Shown here: positions 53,454-64,000 of the stretch, one piece after another
How the letters are laid out: each line of letters starts with the position of its first letter
How positions within the stretch are numbered: the stretch's first letter is position 1
Source: Blasia pusilla
Taxonomy: Eukaryota > Marchantiophyta > Marchantiopsida > Blasiales
DNA: 64,000 nt
Reading direction: 5' to 3'
NCBI GenBank assembly: GCA_050084515.1
Contig: CM114274.1
Coordinates: forward strand, 18,042,001-18,106,000
Program-made: the position numbers and the translations under genes
Notes under the pieces: model-generated
Told to the model about the DNA's origin: nothing
The model's database searches: none
Seen by the model: the letters and a program-made list of their open reading frames with translations, nothing else

Positions 53454-54760
53454 TGGTGCAACCCCGTCTTGAACAACAACACTTGGCCGCTCTCCTGCAG
53501 CCAAGTGCAAACTCTAATCTCCTCCACGTGCAGTGCCCGAAACCAGGCTCGATGCTGTGGCTATCATCTCCTTGCGTACCTGCAAAACATCCCAAGAAGT
53601 CCAAGGGTGTCTCTCTGGAGCTCCCCTGGTGCGTAGATCTCCTCGGGTCTCGGCCCCAGCCACTGCCTCCACCGTCTCGGTAAGCATGGGGCTCACCAAC
53701 GCAACCGCTATGATCTGTCGCGATCTCATACGACGCTGCTCAGCCACTCCCAAGCTGAGGATACATGTCAAGCAGTTCAGTTCCATCGCCTGACCCAAGA
53801 CATGGCGTCGTGATGCCTCTGACATTGATGGTACTACCGTCACTCTAGTGGGAAATCCCATCACTCGCTCTCTCTCATCGGCGTTGGGCTCCACCAACCG
53901 CTGAACCTGGTCTTCCCAAACCAAGCCAAGACCGGCCTCCTTCTATGCATAGGAAGCGGGAAAACTCACAAACGTGGGCAAGGCTGCCCGCGGCCTGCCT
54001 ACCCTGTTGACCACAGTCAACGATGGTCGATCATTGTGCCTCACTACCTGTGATCGACGACTTGGATGCACAATGGAATCCACTAACAAATGGGAGGGGC
54101 GCTCCACTCTCGCATACGCCCTCCATAACACCGCATGGGGCACCAAGTTGGTCCACCATAGACGCGGGCGATGGGCTCTAGAACCTACACTCGCCGCATC
54201 CAAGAACACTGCTGGGCTGATCCAGGCACGCACCTGATGAGCACTCGTCACCACCCGTGACCTGGAGTCTCCTAAGATCGGCACATTCTCCAGAATGTAG
54301 GCTCGAGAACGAGACTGGTGCTTTTGCAACTGTCGTAAGACCCTGAACATCTCCCAAAACAACCTGGACCGAGTGTCAGCCAACCCGTTGCCTCGTCCAG
54401 CACTCGATTGGCCCTAACATGGCCAAGCGGCAATGACCAAATCAATGGTCCCTACCCGCCCTAAGTCCTGCACCCCTAACAACGAAATATCCCTCGGTAG
54501 GGAACTCTGATACCCCTATACCGCAAACGTGGACAATAATTCCGGAAAATGTAGGTGTAAGTGCGCCATATGTCGTAGTGAGACGCGCCTCGCAACATCA
54601 TCACTCTCCACATACAGGTACCGCTGTACTCACACTCCTGCATGCAAAACAGCAGCTAACCCGGTGCTCATCCCTCCAAAGAGATCCAACACTCGAATAT
54701 CCTCCTCCAGGGTACACCACACAATGGGATGTGGTATCCAAGGGTGTCATCGTAGCACTC
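53454..54760 (-). pseudogene. DNMT3-like DNA methyltransferase, Elem-3
   Basis: ADTRSRLFWEMFRVLRQL, ILENVPILGDS, SRAHRPRLWWTNLVP, ERERVMGFP and RRHVLGQAMELN are all readable. A TAC-to-TAG stop near 53943 separates the last two blocks from the rest. The motif I region near 54700 is frameshifted (SVGSLWRDEH). The segment with the PCQ loop is present but in a different frame from motif I. An extra stop at 53514 and the conserved TAG-CAACCA near 53453 follow. Confidence 0.8.
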
Positions 54761-56240
54761 CTTGCTACCTGGGGTTCCTCAGACCCGTCACGCTTTGGTG
54801 CAAACGCCTCGCTCCACGCGGTCTGCATGTGCTCATCTGCCAATCGTTGAAGCTCCTCAGTCGAGCCCCACAGCGGCACCTCTCCTCCACGGAATGATGC
54901 AGCTACCATAACACTCCTCTCCATAGAAATGTCACGAATGGGAGTATCCTCTGCATGGACATGTCCCTCAATCAAATCACTAGGCTAAGTGATGGCACTG
55001 CAACATGCTGCTAAGATCGCCATCTCTCATGGCCGTTGCTCAATCACTGCACCTGTGAATCGAACGAGTAATGAGCTAAGGCGCCCATCACCGATCGCCA
55101 TCCTGGTGCAGAGGGCGACTCCTCCCAATAATCCAGGGAAAACCCCATCGGGTATAACACTGCTCCACCAACCAAGACGTCGTAGGACTCTACATCAGTC
55201 ACTATCGCCTTGGCGCGCACCACGGACTCATCTGTAGGATGTCCCGGGCGAATCCTCACCACGACCTCCTGTCGGGTGATATACTGTGTGGTACTCGCTC
55301 CACGCAAGGATATCTGTATCCGGAATAGACAACGCTCCACATCCGCTCTCGTGAAGCCCAATCCTCTGAATGACGCTTTCCCCAACATCAAGGGTTACGC
55401 TCATGAATCCAACAAGACGTGTTGCAGACTAAAAACTCTACCTCCAGGACTCACTGACTGGAAGACCTCTCCTCGGTTATCCAGCAACACAACACCAGGA
55501 GAAGCCATGGCACGCTCTATCGCGGGTCTAGCGGGCATCTCCGCCATCCTAGCAGCCGGCCATGAATGTGACGTGGACGGCCCGAGCATCCGCTCCAAGG
55601 GCAGGTCCATCACCTCCTCTGCAATCACCTCTGAACGTGATGCAGGAACTCCAACTCCGCGCTCACATAGTGAAGGGCCAGCTGAAAAGGCCTTGGCGGG
55701 CGTACCCCCCAACGTCATAACATCGAAAGCAAAAAATAAAGGAGTGCGGTACACAACGGTGGCCGCCCCCAACAACGTGCTCGACACATGCCCCTCGTGA
55801 GCATCAATAATAGGAGTCGTCGCACTGGCTTCTCCCATCACCTTCTGTGCCTACACACCAACAACATCACCAACTCTCCAGGAACTTTGATGAGGACCCA
55901 TCGATGGGGTCCTCATCGCTTTGGACAACGTGAAAGACTGAGGAAGCCTAGTCTGTCTTCTGGCTTCCCCTCGCTGTGGATCCAACTTTGCGGCTGCTCC
56001 ACCCGTCACAACTGCGGCGGCCTCCATCTGGGCAACCCCGCACATCCATCCCGGATCCTCCAGATCTCTGGCTGCTCCATATGATGTCTATGCCACGGAT
56101 CCAGCATCGGCTAACCTCAATGCCATAGCGGCAATATGCTCCTGTAGTTGGTGTATCTTAGCAACCATCCCAGCCTCACGTCCGGCGTCTCCCTCGGCGC
56201 GTCTAGGTGGTGGTACTCTACCTCCTCCACGGGCAGCTCC
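54761..56240 (-). pseudogene. Protease region, Elem-3
   Basis: The linker blocks (DAHEGHVSSTLLGAATVVYR, DLPLERMLGPSTSHSW) and the protease strands (MLGKASFRGLGFTRADVE, DVLVGGAVLYPMGFSLDY) are conserved. At the expected DSGAQP site (near 55400) the frame reads through a stop (LLDS then a break). It is therefore inactive, as in the other copies. Confidence 0.7.
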
Positions 56241-57440
56241 ACCACCCTGTCAGGCAACTCCAGCTCCTCGTCCCCCAACGGGACCACCTGGTGCACGATC
56301 TCTAGGCCCACCCGGACCGGCTACTCGCTCTGGTGCCCTCTCTGGCCCTCGGTCCGGACGTAACTCAGGATGTAAACTGAAACACTTGGTGCGTGTATGA
56401 CCATACCTTTGATAATAGTCACACCGACCTATCTCGAAGTCCACGTTCCGGCACAGGTGGTGCAGACAATCGTGACTGCTCTCGCCCAGAACCCATGGTG
56501 GCTACGCTCTCCTCCGCCATGTTGCGCTCAATGTTCTCGGCGGTCCAAAAAACATCTCTCAACGTAGGGGAGGTGTTCATAAGAAGCACCCCTCCGCTTT
56601 GTGTCAGAGGGTCGATCCAAAGATCGCGTACCATGATTGGATAGCCTGAGCCTCTGTCACCCCCTGAGTGACATTGATCAACCGGTGCAAGCGAGTGTAA
56701 GCCTCACGCAAACTCTCACCCGGGTGCCTCTGGAAGTCATGGATGCTTTGCAACTTCTCCGTCCGTACCCCCTGGTAGCTCGCCCTCAACCACAGGGTTG
56801 AACCTGGGACGAACCCGACTAGACGGTGCAACTGCTCCCGTGCGAGTGACCCCTCCTAAAATGTCACTAGTGGAAGAGGCAGTAGCCTCTCTTGACTCCT
56901 CCTCCTCATCTGGGAATGGCTCCGTCCATGACACATAATGTGGGTCATAGTAGAGCCTCCACGCCTCGATCTCACATGCATATCTCTGAGAGAACTCATG
57001 GTAATCATCCATGGGCGCCCCCTCTAAATGCTGGAACATACCATTCGATACTATAAACGGGTTAAACTCTCTAGAGTTCCTGGTCCGCTGGGAGTCGCAC
57101 CAACTCCTAAACTCTGCTATAAAATCGTGCAACTCAATCGTGCCTACTGCACCTGAAAACCTACGCGGTCCTCTACCCCGGTCGTCCATCTCGTACGCCC
57201 AACTGGTAGGACCACTCACAATGTGTGGCGATGTGCTCACAAACTCCTCTATACCCTCCCCCTCATCTGACGATGACACATAAGGAGGTCGAGGTGGTCC
57301 CTCACGTGGAGACCCTCGGAACCTCGCGCCACTCTGCGTAAAACCTCTAGAGCTACTCTCGGGTTCACCACCTCGCCTCTCAAAGTCCCGAACGGACTCC
57401 GTGATGACCCTCGTGCCCCTCTCACCCGATCACTCTGAAC
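56241..57440 (-). pseudogene. Gag, Elem-3
   Basis: The N-terminal half is well kept: EFVSTSPHIVSGPTSWAYEM, ELHDFIAEFRSWCDSQRTRN, QRRPGESLREAYTRLHRLIN with a P-to-H-type change. A deletion joins ...RGLRDRS to GRCDYYQRYGHTRTKCF, removing the first zinc knuckle. The second knuckle has its second Cys changed to Tyr. Capsid-domain sequence is also shortened near 56790. Confidence 0.7.
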
Positions 57441-58985
57441 CTCGTGAAGAATCCTCAATCACTCATCCCAAACATGCGGCACTCGATCTACACTCTCTCT
57501 CCCCGAGACGTGTAACGTGCGGCAACACGTGGCGTGGTGCGGCAAATCGACCAGGCTATCATCTCATCAACAACCCTCAACTCCGGACATCACACACAGG
57601 TCTATGTCCCCTAAACCACATACATAAATGATGCTCTCAGCATCCACACACCCAATATCCCCAAATAAACTACCCAAATCCCTGAATCCCTCACACGTGC
57701 AGGGTAAAGGACCAGAATGGATAACCTGAACACATGTTGATGTCGCTCCTCAACAACTGCAAATCTCGACCCCAACTTGATCATGGAGAAAAATCCTCCA
57801 ATCAGCAAGTCATACTCCTCCCATACTGACGCTGCTCAAAACTCCTCGATAGACAGTGCGGTCCCAGCGGAACGGTGCGGCGTTGTGGCGGCACAGAACG
57901 GCTACGAACGGCACGGCCCTCGATGGTGGGATGTGGCACTCAGCGGCATATCCTCCTCAATAAAAAATAAACCCACACTCTGCTCCACAATGAGGGTGCG
58001 GCTCCGTGATCAAGACGGTGTGGTGTGGCCACGAGCGGCACGACACGGAAATCGGCGGCGCGTTGCGGCTACGGGCGTCACGGCACGATACTCGATCGTT
58101 GTCGAGCGGCTACCAATCACAATATAGCAGCATGAAATCAAAACTCAAACACCATAACCGGAGGTCATCGGCCATCACTGGTTGATGAAAAACTGCGATG
58201 ATGGTGGCGGCCAAAACAAAGTACGTGGTGGCGATGCAAGTCAGGGAATCAACGAACGTCGTGGAAGACCCTCCACTCCGTAATGGCGGCAATAGCACCC
58301 AAAGGGTGGACAATGGACGATGGACGGTTGACAGCGATGGCCAACCGATGACGGTGACGGTTGACCATTGACGACGGACCGTTGACGGTGACTATGACGG
58401 TGACGGCCGCCGCCGGCGTGGCGGCTGGTTTAGGGTTTGAACAATTTAACCCTAAAAATCGCCTAGCAATGGCAGTTTTGCAAGATTGACCATAACTTTT
58501 TACTCACAACTCTAAATTGCGCATTGTTTGTTGCACAATGTGCACAGCTTCACGATCTATGACAACGTCAAAAATATTTAGAATTGAACATTCCAGTAAA
58601 AACTGACATGGACTGTCGTAAAGCCCAATGTCTCCTTCTCCTACACAAAACTTGGCGGCGCTTCCACGCTGATTTCTTCCAACGAAAATGTAAGACCTGT
58701 AAAAATACAAATCAGCAAGCTACATGGTGCTGCCGAGAGCACCGGCATGAGGAAACCCACCCCCATACTTAATCCCTATCAGAAATTGGGCAGCGCTTCT
58801 GCGCGCCACTCTTCCACACGAAAAATCGGCAAATGCAACGAACAATCAAAGCATCCCTTGCTCTGGTAAGCACTCCCATGAGCCGTTGAACGGGGAACAC
58901 GGTCCCCAACCTGCAAAAATAGCGAGTGACCAGCGAGCTCCCCCATGAAGCTCTCTCACTCTCTCATTCTCGCATTCTCTCTTTG
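57441..58985 (-). other. Elem-3 leader
   Basis: A noncoding leader as in copy 2a, with the CGGCACGG block (57860-58060) and a shortened GACGGT/GTTGACC minisatellite (58318-58415). No conserved reading frame is seen. Confidence 0.6.
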
Positions 58986-59498
58986 TAAAGTAAGCTCCAA
59001 TCTCTCTCTCCACCATCTCACACCATAGCTCTCAAAGGTGTGCACTCTCTCTCATGTCAAACCAAACCCACTCTCCTAATGAGAGGTTTGGGTTACACTC
59101 ACAAGGCAAGGTACCATAGCTCGCCGCCTCATGCCAAGAGGTTCAACAAAGAGAGAATGAGCTCTCAAGCTCTCTCTCCTTGAGGTATACCCCTCCCCTC
59201 TCCCAAGCTCTCTCCATGGTAACCTATTCTCCCAAGTCACCTCCTTGGTTCTTGACCTGATGTAGGAGGTCAAGGGCCATTTACCAAAAATAGAAAGTCG
59301 ATCATATATTCAAAATGGTACTTACCTAAAATAGTAAGTTCCTCAATATGGTTCCAAATGAGCCGAAACGAAGGGGAAACCTGCTCTCTCAGGTTTTCCG
59401 GGGCCTCAGCAGGTCATCTGTGACCTACTGAGCGTGTCCTCCACTTCCCACGAAGGCGCTCTATTAGATCTCACCGATCTATCCTAAAAGATGTGACA
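58986..59498 (-). repeat. Elem-3 5' terminal repeat A1
   Basis: The A module ends GATGTGACA directly at the TCAA duplication. It has no B module at its inner side. The sequence continues into CTCTCATTCTC leader sequence instead. Confidence 0.8.
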
Positions 59499-60220
59499 TC
59501 AACGAACGTCATGGAAGACCCTCCACTCCGTAATGGCGGCAATGGTAACCAAAGGGTGGACAACGGACAGTGGACCGTTGATGATGATGGTTGACCGTTG
59601 AACGTGACAGTTGACCATTGACAGTAGAATGTTGACGGTGACGGCCACCGCCGGTGTGGCGGCTGGTTTAGGGTTTGAACAATTTAACCCTAAAAATTGC
59701 CTAGCAATGGCAGTTTTGCAAGATTGACCATAACTTTTTGCTCGCAGCTCCAAATTGTGCATTGTTTGTTGCACAATGTGTACAGATTCTTGATCTACAA
59801 CACTGTTAAAAAATATTTAGAATCTAACATTCCAGTAAAAATAGACAGAGATTGTTGTAGAGCCCAATGCCTCTTTCTCCTATTCAAAATTTGACAGCGC
59901 TTCCGCGCTGATTTCTCCCAACGATTATGTAAAACCTATAAAAATACAAATCAGCAAGCTACATGGTGCTCTCAAGAGTGCCGGCATGGGGCAACCCGCT
60001 CCCATAATCAATCCCTATCAGAAATTGGGTAGCGCTTCCACGCGCCACTTTTCCACACAAAAAATTGGCAAATGCAAAGAACAGTCAAAGCAGCCCTTGC
60101 TCGGGTGAGGACTCCCATGAGCCGCTGAATGGGGAACATGATCCCCAACCTGAAAAAACTATGACTAACGAGTTCCCCCATGAAGCTCTCTCACTCTCTC
60201 ATTCTCTCATTCTCTCTTTG
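59499..60220 (-). other. Elem-1 leader, second part
   Basis: This resumes the Elem-1 leader after Elem-3, starting with the TCAA duplication and CGAACGTCATGG, matching 58250 onward in Elem-3. It includes the minisatellite (59572-59650) and a CT-rich stretch just before A1. Confidence 0.7.
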
Positions 60221-60703
60221 TAAAGTAAGATCCAATCTCTCTCTACACCATCTCACACCATAGCTCTCAAAGGTGTGCACTCTCTCTCATGTCAATCCAA
60301 ACCCACTCTCCTAATGGCTTGGGTTACACTCACAAGGCAAGGGACCATAGCTCCACAAAAATGCCAAGAGGTTCAACAAAGAGAGAATGCTCTCAAAGAG
60401 GTATACCCCCTTCCCTCTCCCAAGCCCTCTTAACGTTAACCTATGCTCGCAGGTTACCTCCTTGGCTCTTGACTTGTTGTAGCATGTCAAGGGCCACTTC
60501 CCAAAGTGGAAATTCAATTATCCCCAATATGGAAACTTACTCGAAATAGTAAATTTCTCCAAATGAGCCGAAACGAAAGGGAAACCTGCTCTCTTAGGTT
60601 TCTCGAGGCCTCAATAGATCACCCTTGACCTCCTAGGCCTGTCCTCCACTACTCGTGCATACGCTGTGCTAGATCCCACCAATCTATCCTAATAGTTGTG
60701 ACA
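60221..60703 (-). repeat. Elem-1 5' terminal repeat A1
   Basis: The most diverged A module, with several small deletions, ending GTTGTGACA at the CATG duplication (60704-60707). Its greater divergence fits Elem-1 being the oldest of the family here. Confidence 0.7.
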
Positions 60704-60767
60704 CATGCTCAGATGATCTTGTGGCTCCTAAGAGAAGTCAAGTCTCGGAAGGAGACATGGCCAAGGG

Positions 60768-61542
60768 GTGAGAACCAAACTTGGGACACGGTTGGCATTT
60801 GGAGTTTCCGACTATACTTTTGACCATAAATTTTTGTACCAAGAAACATTTGGGACAACTAAGAAAGCGTTGGAAAGCTTATGCGGGCCCACTTCCAACG
60901 CACAAAAGACTTTAGCAAACGTTCAAGCAAAAGATAAGATATGGGTCAAACCCGATTGTATGGGGAGTTAGGTTGAGGGCCGAAAAGAGGAGCCCGGTGC
61001 TCATCCCAAAAGATAGGGGGACCTCGGGAATCCCAAGAACTACTAGTAAGGGGGGAGATCTCCAAGGGTGTTTGGGACTCAAACCCCACTTTGGGCGCCA
61101 CGGGGCGACTCAAGGGCACGGAATGGATTGGGAGTTTTGGCATTGTGATTCGAAACCCGAACCAAGTCCAATAGAGTGGATTTTGGAGGTCCCTATTGGA
61201 TTCCAACTCGTGACTCATATTTTTGAGTCTTGGTTGGGGACTCATGCAAGGAACATTAGATAGTTGGGACCATTAGGCATGCAAATGCCGCTTTAGGTGT
61301 CTGGACTAACCAGAAAGTCTATCCCAAGTCTCGGAAGACCTGCCCGTGTTGGGAACCTAGGAATGAGGGAAGGTTGAGCTTGATGAGGTGCTGAGTTGAG
61401 GACTCAGTGGGTTGGAAGGCCTCTTGACCCAAGCCATACTAACCTAAGTGTGTTTGGGTGCAGGTTGGCGATGAGAGTGTCCTATTGAATGTACACTTCC
61501 GCAACACTAAGATTGACGTTCGAGGGGAATAGGCGCGTGATA
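60768..61542 (+). repeat. Chromovirus-3 5' LTR (partial, diverged)
   Basis: Blocks such as CCCCACTTTGGGCGCCACGG and TTCCGCAACACTAAG match the other chromovirus LTRs in order. It ends GGCGCGTGATA next to the primer site, where the others end GCGCGACA. Confidence 0.65.
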
Positions 61543-61544
61543 TG

Positions 61545-61556
61545 TGATATCAGAGC
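61545..61556 (+). other. Primer binding site of Chromovirus-3
   Basis: TGATATCAGAGC is the tRNA-iMet site with one G-to-A change. Confidence 0.75.
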
Positions 61557-61685
61557 TGATCCTTAGTGAGCAAGAACTTGGGGTAGTGGGAGCAACCAGA
61601 TACTTGGGGAAAACCCAAGGTAGCGGCGAGGCCCATATGCTGGGGGAGGGACGTAAGAAATAAGGAGATCTGAGTGTGGCGGTTT

Positions 61686-62822
61686 GAAGATAGCAACCGA
61701 GGGAGATTAACCATCAAAATGCCAAATCAAGCGTCGCGAACCAACAGATGAACCGATGTCAGATCGGGAGCCTTTGGAGAATACGCCGACTCTCGAGGTG
61801 TCGAACACCAAACATAAGGGTGTACCGAACACAAATCCTCCCGTGGCCAGCGGCTCCAAACTCAAGTGAACCAACATTCTATGTCCAAATGATGGACTAT
61901 ATGAAGATGATGACGGAGCATGTGTTCCTACAAAGCAAGCAAATTGCAGAGCTCGAGTCAGACCGAGCTTCAAGTTCTAGGCAAAAGCTTTGCAAGACGA
62001 ACCTGCCCACACCATTCACTCGAGCGGGTCGTTCTCGCAAGGTGAAAGATTTTGTTACGGAGATGGAATACTACTTCGAGGCGCAAAGGGCAGCGGAGCG
62101 GGATAAGGTGGCAGTGGCAGTCACCTTCCTTAACGATCATTCACTACAATTGTGGACAGTGCAGCAAGAAGAACATGTGACCAGTGGTTCACCTCTAAGT
62201 TGGGAGGAGTTCAAGATGTTGATTGGTGACCGATTCACCCCGGAGTATCAAGAGATCCGCGATAGGATAAAGCTCCTACGACTACGGCACACTGGGTCCC
62301 TTAGCGCTTATGTGAGGGAGTTGAACTCCATTCCTAAGATAGATGAGGCATCTTAGATAGAAATCTTCATCGATGGACTCAAATTGAGTGCGGAGAAGGC
62401 CCTATACAAAATGTCGGAGTTGCTAAACACCTGCGTGGAGCTTTTGAGGCTGGCTGAGCGGATTGGGGACTATGAGGTCCAAACACCAAGGCCCTTTGAG
62501 ATGGAAAGTTTTTCCAAGAGTTGAAAAAAAAAAAGGGGCACCCAAGAGAATCTCGAGTGGGGTTGAGCGGGACCAAGGAGAGTCTCTCAACCCTGTGGCA
62601 AAGCGACAGGAATGCCATGCTAAGCTGATGGGAACGCAGCATCCAAAGTCAGTAAACGGCAAGGTGGTATGCTACAATTATGGTGAACCTAGGCACGTGG
62701 CAAAGGGATGCTCCAAACCAAAGATTAGTAATGGGAGTATGATTGCGTTAGCTACTAAGCACTTGTTGGCGAGAGGTCTGGAGACCTCCCTTCAAGTCAC
62801 CAAGAGGACGCCCAACTTGGTG
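61686..62822 (+). pseudogene. Gag of Chromovirus-3
   Basis: The start codon seen in Chromovirus-2 (GAAATGGCG) is GAAGATAGC here, so the ATG is lost. The capsid-like domain is clear (KDFVTEMEYYFEAQRAAERD, SWEEFKMLIGDRFTPEYQ). Stops occur at 62354 and after the homopolymer at 62525. The zinc knuckle reads CYNYGEPRHVAKGC with its second Cys changed to Tyr. A T-run near 62838 shifts the frame into the protease. Confidence 0.8.
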
Positions 62823-64000
62823 TACCTAAGATCCAAGATTTTTTTATCGCGATGTGATGTTGCTCGTGGATACAGGTGCTTCACACTCTTTCCTAAGCCC
62901 GAGAATCGTGAAGGAGTTGGGTTTGTCAACCTCTAAGGCAGACGAGCCCATTCGAGTAGGCTTTGCCTGAGGCAAGTCTCATCGAACTTTCGAGTTGGTG
63001 TTGGATTTTACGATAGGATGCGGAGTATTCGAGTTGAAGGAGAATTTCACAATGTGCGAGATGGATGGCATTGACAGAGTCTTGGGGAACACATTCTTGG
63101 ATGCGTATGAGGTGGAGTTGAGACAAAGGCCATTGAGGTTGAGCGTCTTAGTGAAAGGCAAACGGTTGCAGGTGAGATTGGTTCGCGAAATTCTTGTGAG
63201 AAAGGAGTTGGTGAATGCCATTACGAGGAGGAGTTTGACCAAGTTGGAGGGTGGGTTCCTTTGCTTAATGAGACAAGTGGAGGATATCACAAGTGAGAAG
63301 CCCAGAGATCAAACGCAACTTCAAGAGGAATCTCAGGGCTGCTACAGAGAGTAGTCAAGGAGTTCGGTGATATCTTGACAAATGAGCTTCTGAACGAGTT
63401 GCCACCTAATAGGGTAGTCAATCATAAGATAGAGGTCATTCCCAAATCTTAACCACCTTCCAAGGCACCATACAGATTGAATCAAGAGGAGCTTGCTGAG
63501 TTGAAAAAGCAGTTAAGTGAGCTTTTAGAGAAGGGCTACATTAGAACCAGAAAGTCACCATATGGAGCGCCTGTTCTCTTTGTGAAGAAGAAGGATGGAA
63601 AGATGAGACCCAGTGTGGATTACCGTATGTTGAATAAGGTGAAAATGAGAAACAATTATCCTCTTACGAGGATCGATGACATCTTCGATAGACTATCAGG
63701 GCCAAAGTACTTCAGTAGGATTGACTTGAAGTCACGATATTACCAGATTTGGATTGCCGAAGCGAATGTGGAAAAGACTGCATGTAGAACGAGATATGGA
63801 TCATTCAAGTTTGTGGTGATGCCCTTCAATCTATGTAATGCGCCTCCAACGTTCATCACATTGATGAACTCCATTTTCCACAAGGAGAAGGATGATTACG
63901 TATGTGATCATCTACATAGATTATATACTCATCTATTTGAAGTCACTAGAGGAGCACACTCGACACTTGAGAGCGTTGTTGTCGAAACTAAGGGCGAACA
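62823..64000 (+). pseudogene. Protease and reverse transcriptase of Chromovirus-3 (incomplete)
   Basis: The protease active site is VDTGASHSFLSPRIVKEL in a shifted frame. A connector frame of 119 codons (62995-63354) is followed by [42 protein letters not shown] (Cys changed to Ser) and [18 protein letters not shown] shifted [10 protein letters not shown]-like site near 63915-63940 replaces YIDDILIYS. CAA-to-TAA and similar transitions supply several stops. RNase H and integrase lie beyond the window. Confidence 0.8.

Larger units (their letters stand above)
50056..59498 (-). mobile_element. Elem-3: DNMT-encoding retroelement with both ends and target duplication
   Basis: It is inserted in the Elem-1 leader with TCAA at 50052-50055 and 59499-59502. 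The minus-strand order is A1 (58986-59498), leader, gag, protease, DNMT, RT remnant, RNase H, integrase, PHD and B1-A2-B2 (50056-50823). Its two A modules share private variants (CTTGAGGTATACCCCTCCC, CACGAAGG.GCTCTATTAG), showing they derive from one replication event. Internal deletions remove the RT palm, the integrase HHCC region and the first Gag zinc knuckle. It is the cleanest copy for defining the element's ends. Confidence 0.8.
1676..60703 (-). mobile_element. Elem-1: outer DNMT-encoding Ty3/gypsy-like retroelement
   Basis: This is the oldest visible insertion, read on the minus strand and expanded by later insertions. Its pieces, from 3' to 5' of the element, are the 3' terminal repeats (1676-2450), RNase H and RT remnants (31447-32152), DNMT and protease (32153-34640), gag (34641-34913 and 48804-49260), leader (49261-50055 and 59499-60220) and 5' repeat (60221-60703). 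Chromovirus-1 with its passengers, the MULE-like element and Elem-3 lie inside. The gag halves at 34913 and 48804 continue each other, as do the leader halves at 50055 and 59499. The CATG duplication joins the outer ends. The integrase and PHD region is missing where Chromovirus-1 abuts, so that junction also suffered a deletion. Confidence 0.75.
60768..64000 (+). mobile_element. Chromovirus-3, 5' part, running off the window
   Basis: LTR remnant, tRNA-Met primer site, gag, protease and RT sequences of the same family as Chromovirus-1 and -2. The LTR start is not visible because LTR homology only begins near 60770. RT continues past the last base. Many stops and frameshifts show it is old. 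Confidence 0.75.

Noticed and set aside
1-64000. tRNA or rRNA genes
   Set aside because: I saw no cloverleaf with conserved A and B boxes and no rRNA-like stretch on either strand. The tRNA-complementary segments are retroelement primer sites.

Overview
The window looks like nuclear DNA from a streptophyte, probably a land plant with a large, repeat-rich genome. The support is a pentatricopeptide-repeat (PPR) gene fragment, chromodomain Ty3/gypsy elements primed by initiator tRNA-Met, a Tat-type primer site, a Mutator-like (MULE) transposase with a SWIM finger, and GTAAGT...AG introns. I cannot name the species. A non-flowering lineage (fern, lycophyte, bryophyte or charophyte) is a weak inference from the retroelement type. 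I see no clearly intact host gene.

The layout is a stack of nested mobile elements. The outermost is a minus-strand Ty3/gypsy-like retroelement, Elem-1 (1676-60703, 4-bp target duplication CATG). Several elements sit inside it. Chromovirus-1 (+, 2520-31446) is itself rearranged with a minus-strand Chromovirus-2 (about 3840-7220) and a Tat-like gag fragment (7221-9504). The 3' LTR of Chromovirus-1 is split by a second Elem-type insertion (13978-30470), made of copy 2a (13978-24383) and truncated copy 2b (24384-30470). A 13.9-kb MULE-like element (34914-48803, 9-bp target duplication) splits the Elem-1 gag. A third Elem-type copy, Elem-3 (50056-59498, target duplication TCAA), sits in the Elem-1 leader. 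Right of Elem-1, Chromovirus-3 (+) runs off the window end.

The Elem family is the main discovery. Its reconstructed order is Gag (two zinc knuckles), aspartic protease, a DNMT3-like cytosine-C5 DNA methyltransferase, an in-frame UAG in a CAACCA context, reverse transcriptase, RNase H, integrase and a PHD finger. All four copies carry the methyltransferase, and in Elem-1 its catalytic domain is an uninterrupted reading frame. The terminal repeats are split direct repeats (A1 ... B1-A2-B2) rather than ordinary LTRs, although the coded integrase is of the DDE type and 4-bp target duplications are present.

The MULE-like element carries a minus-strand transposase and a divergent plus-strand gene with at least two introns. 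That gene encodes a decayed beta-class (N6-adenine or N4-cytosine type) DNA methyltransferase. Its introns and intergenic regions are full of a roughly 25-bp palindrome built on the half-site CAACCCGTCGGA. Two unrelated DNA methyltransferase families have therefore been taken up by two unrelated transposon classes at one locus. Most coding regions are pseudogenised, largely by C-to-T or G-to-A changes.
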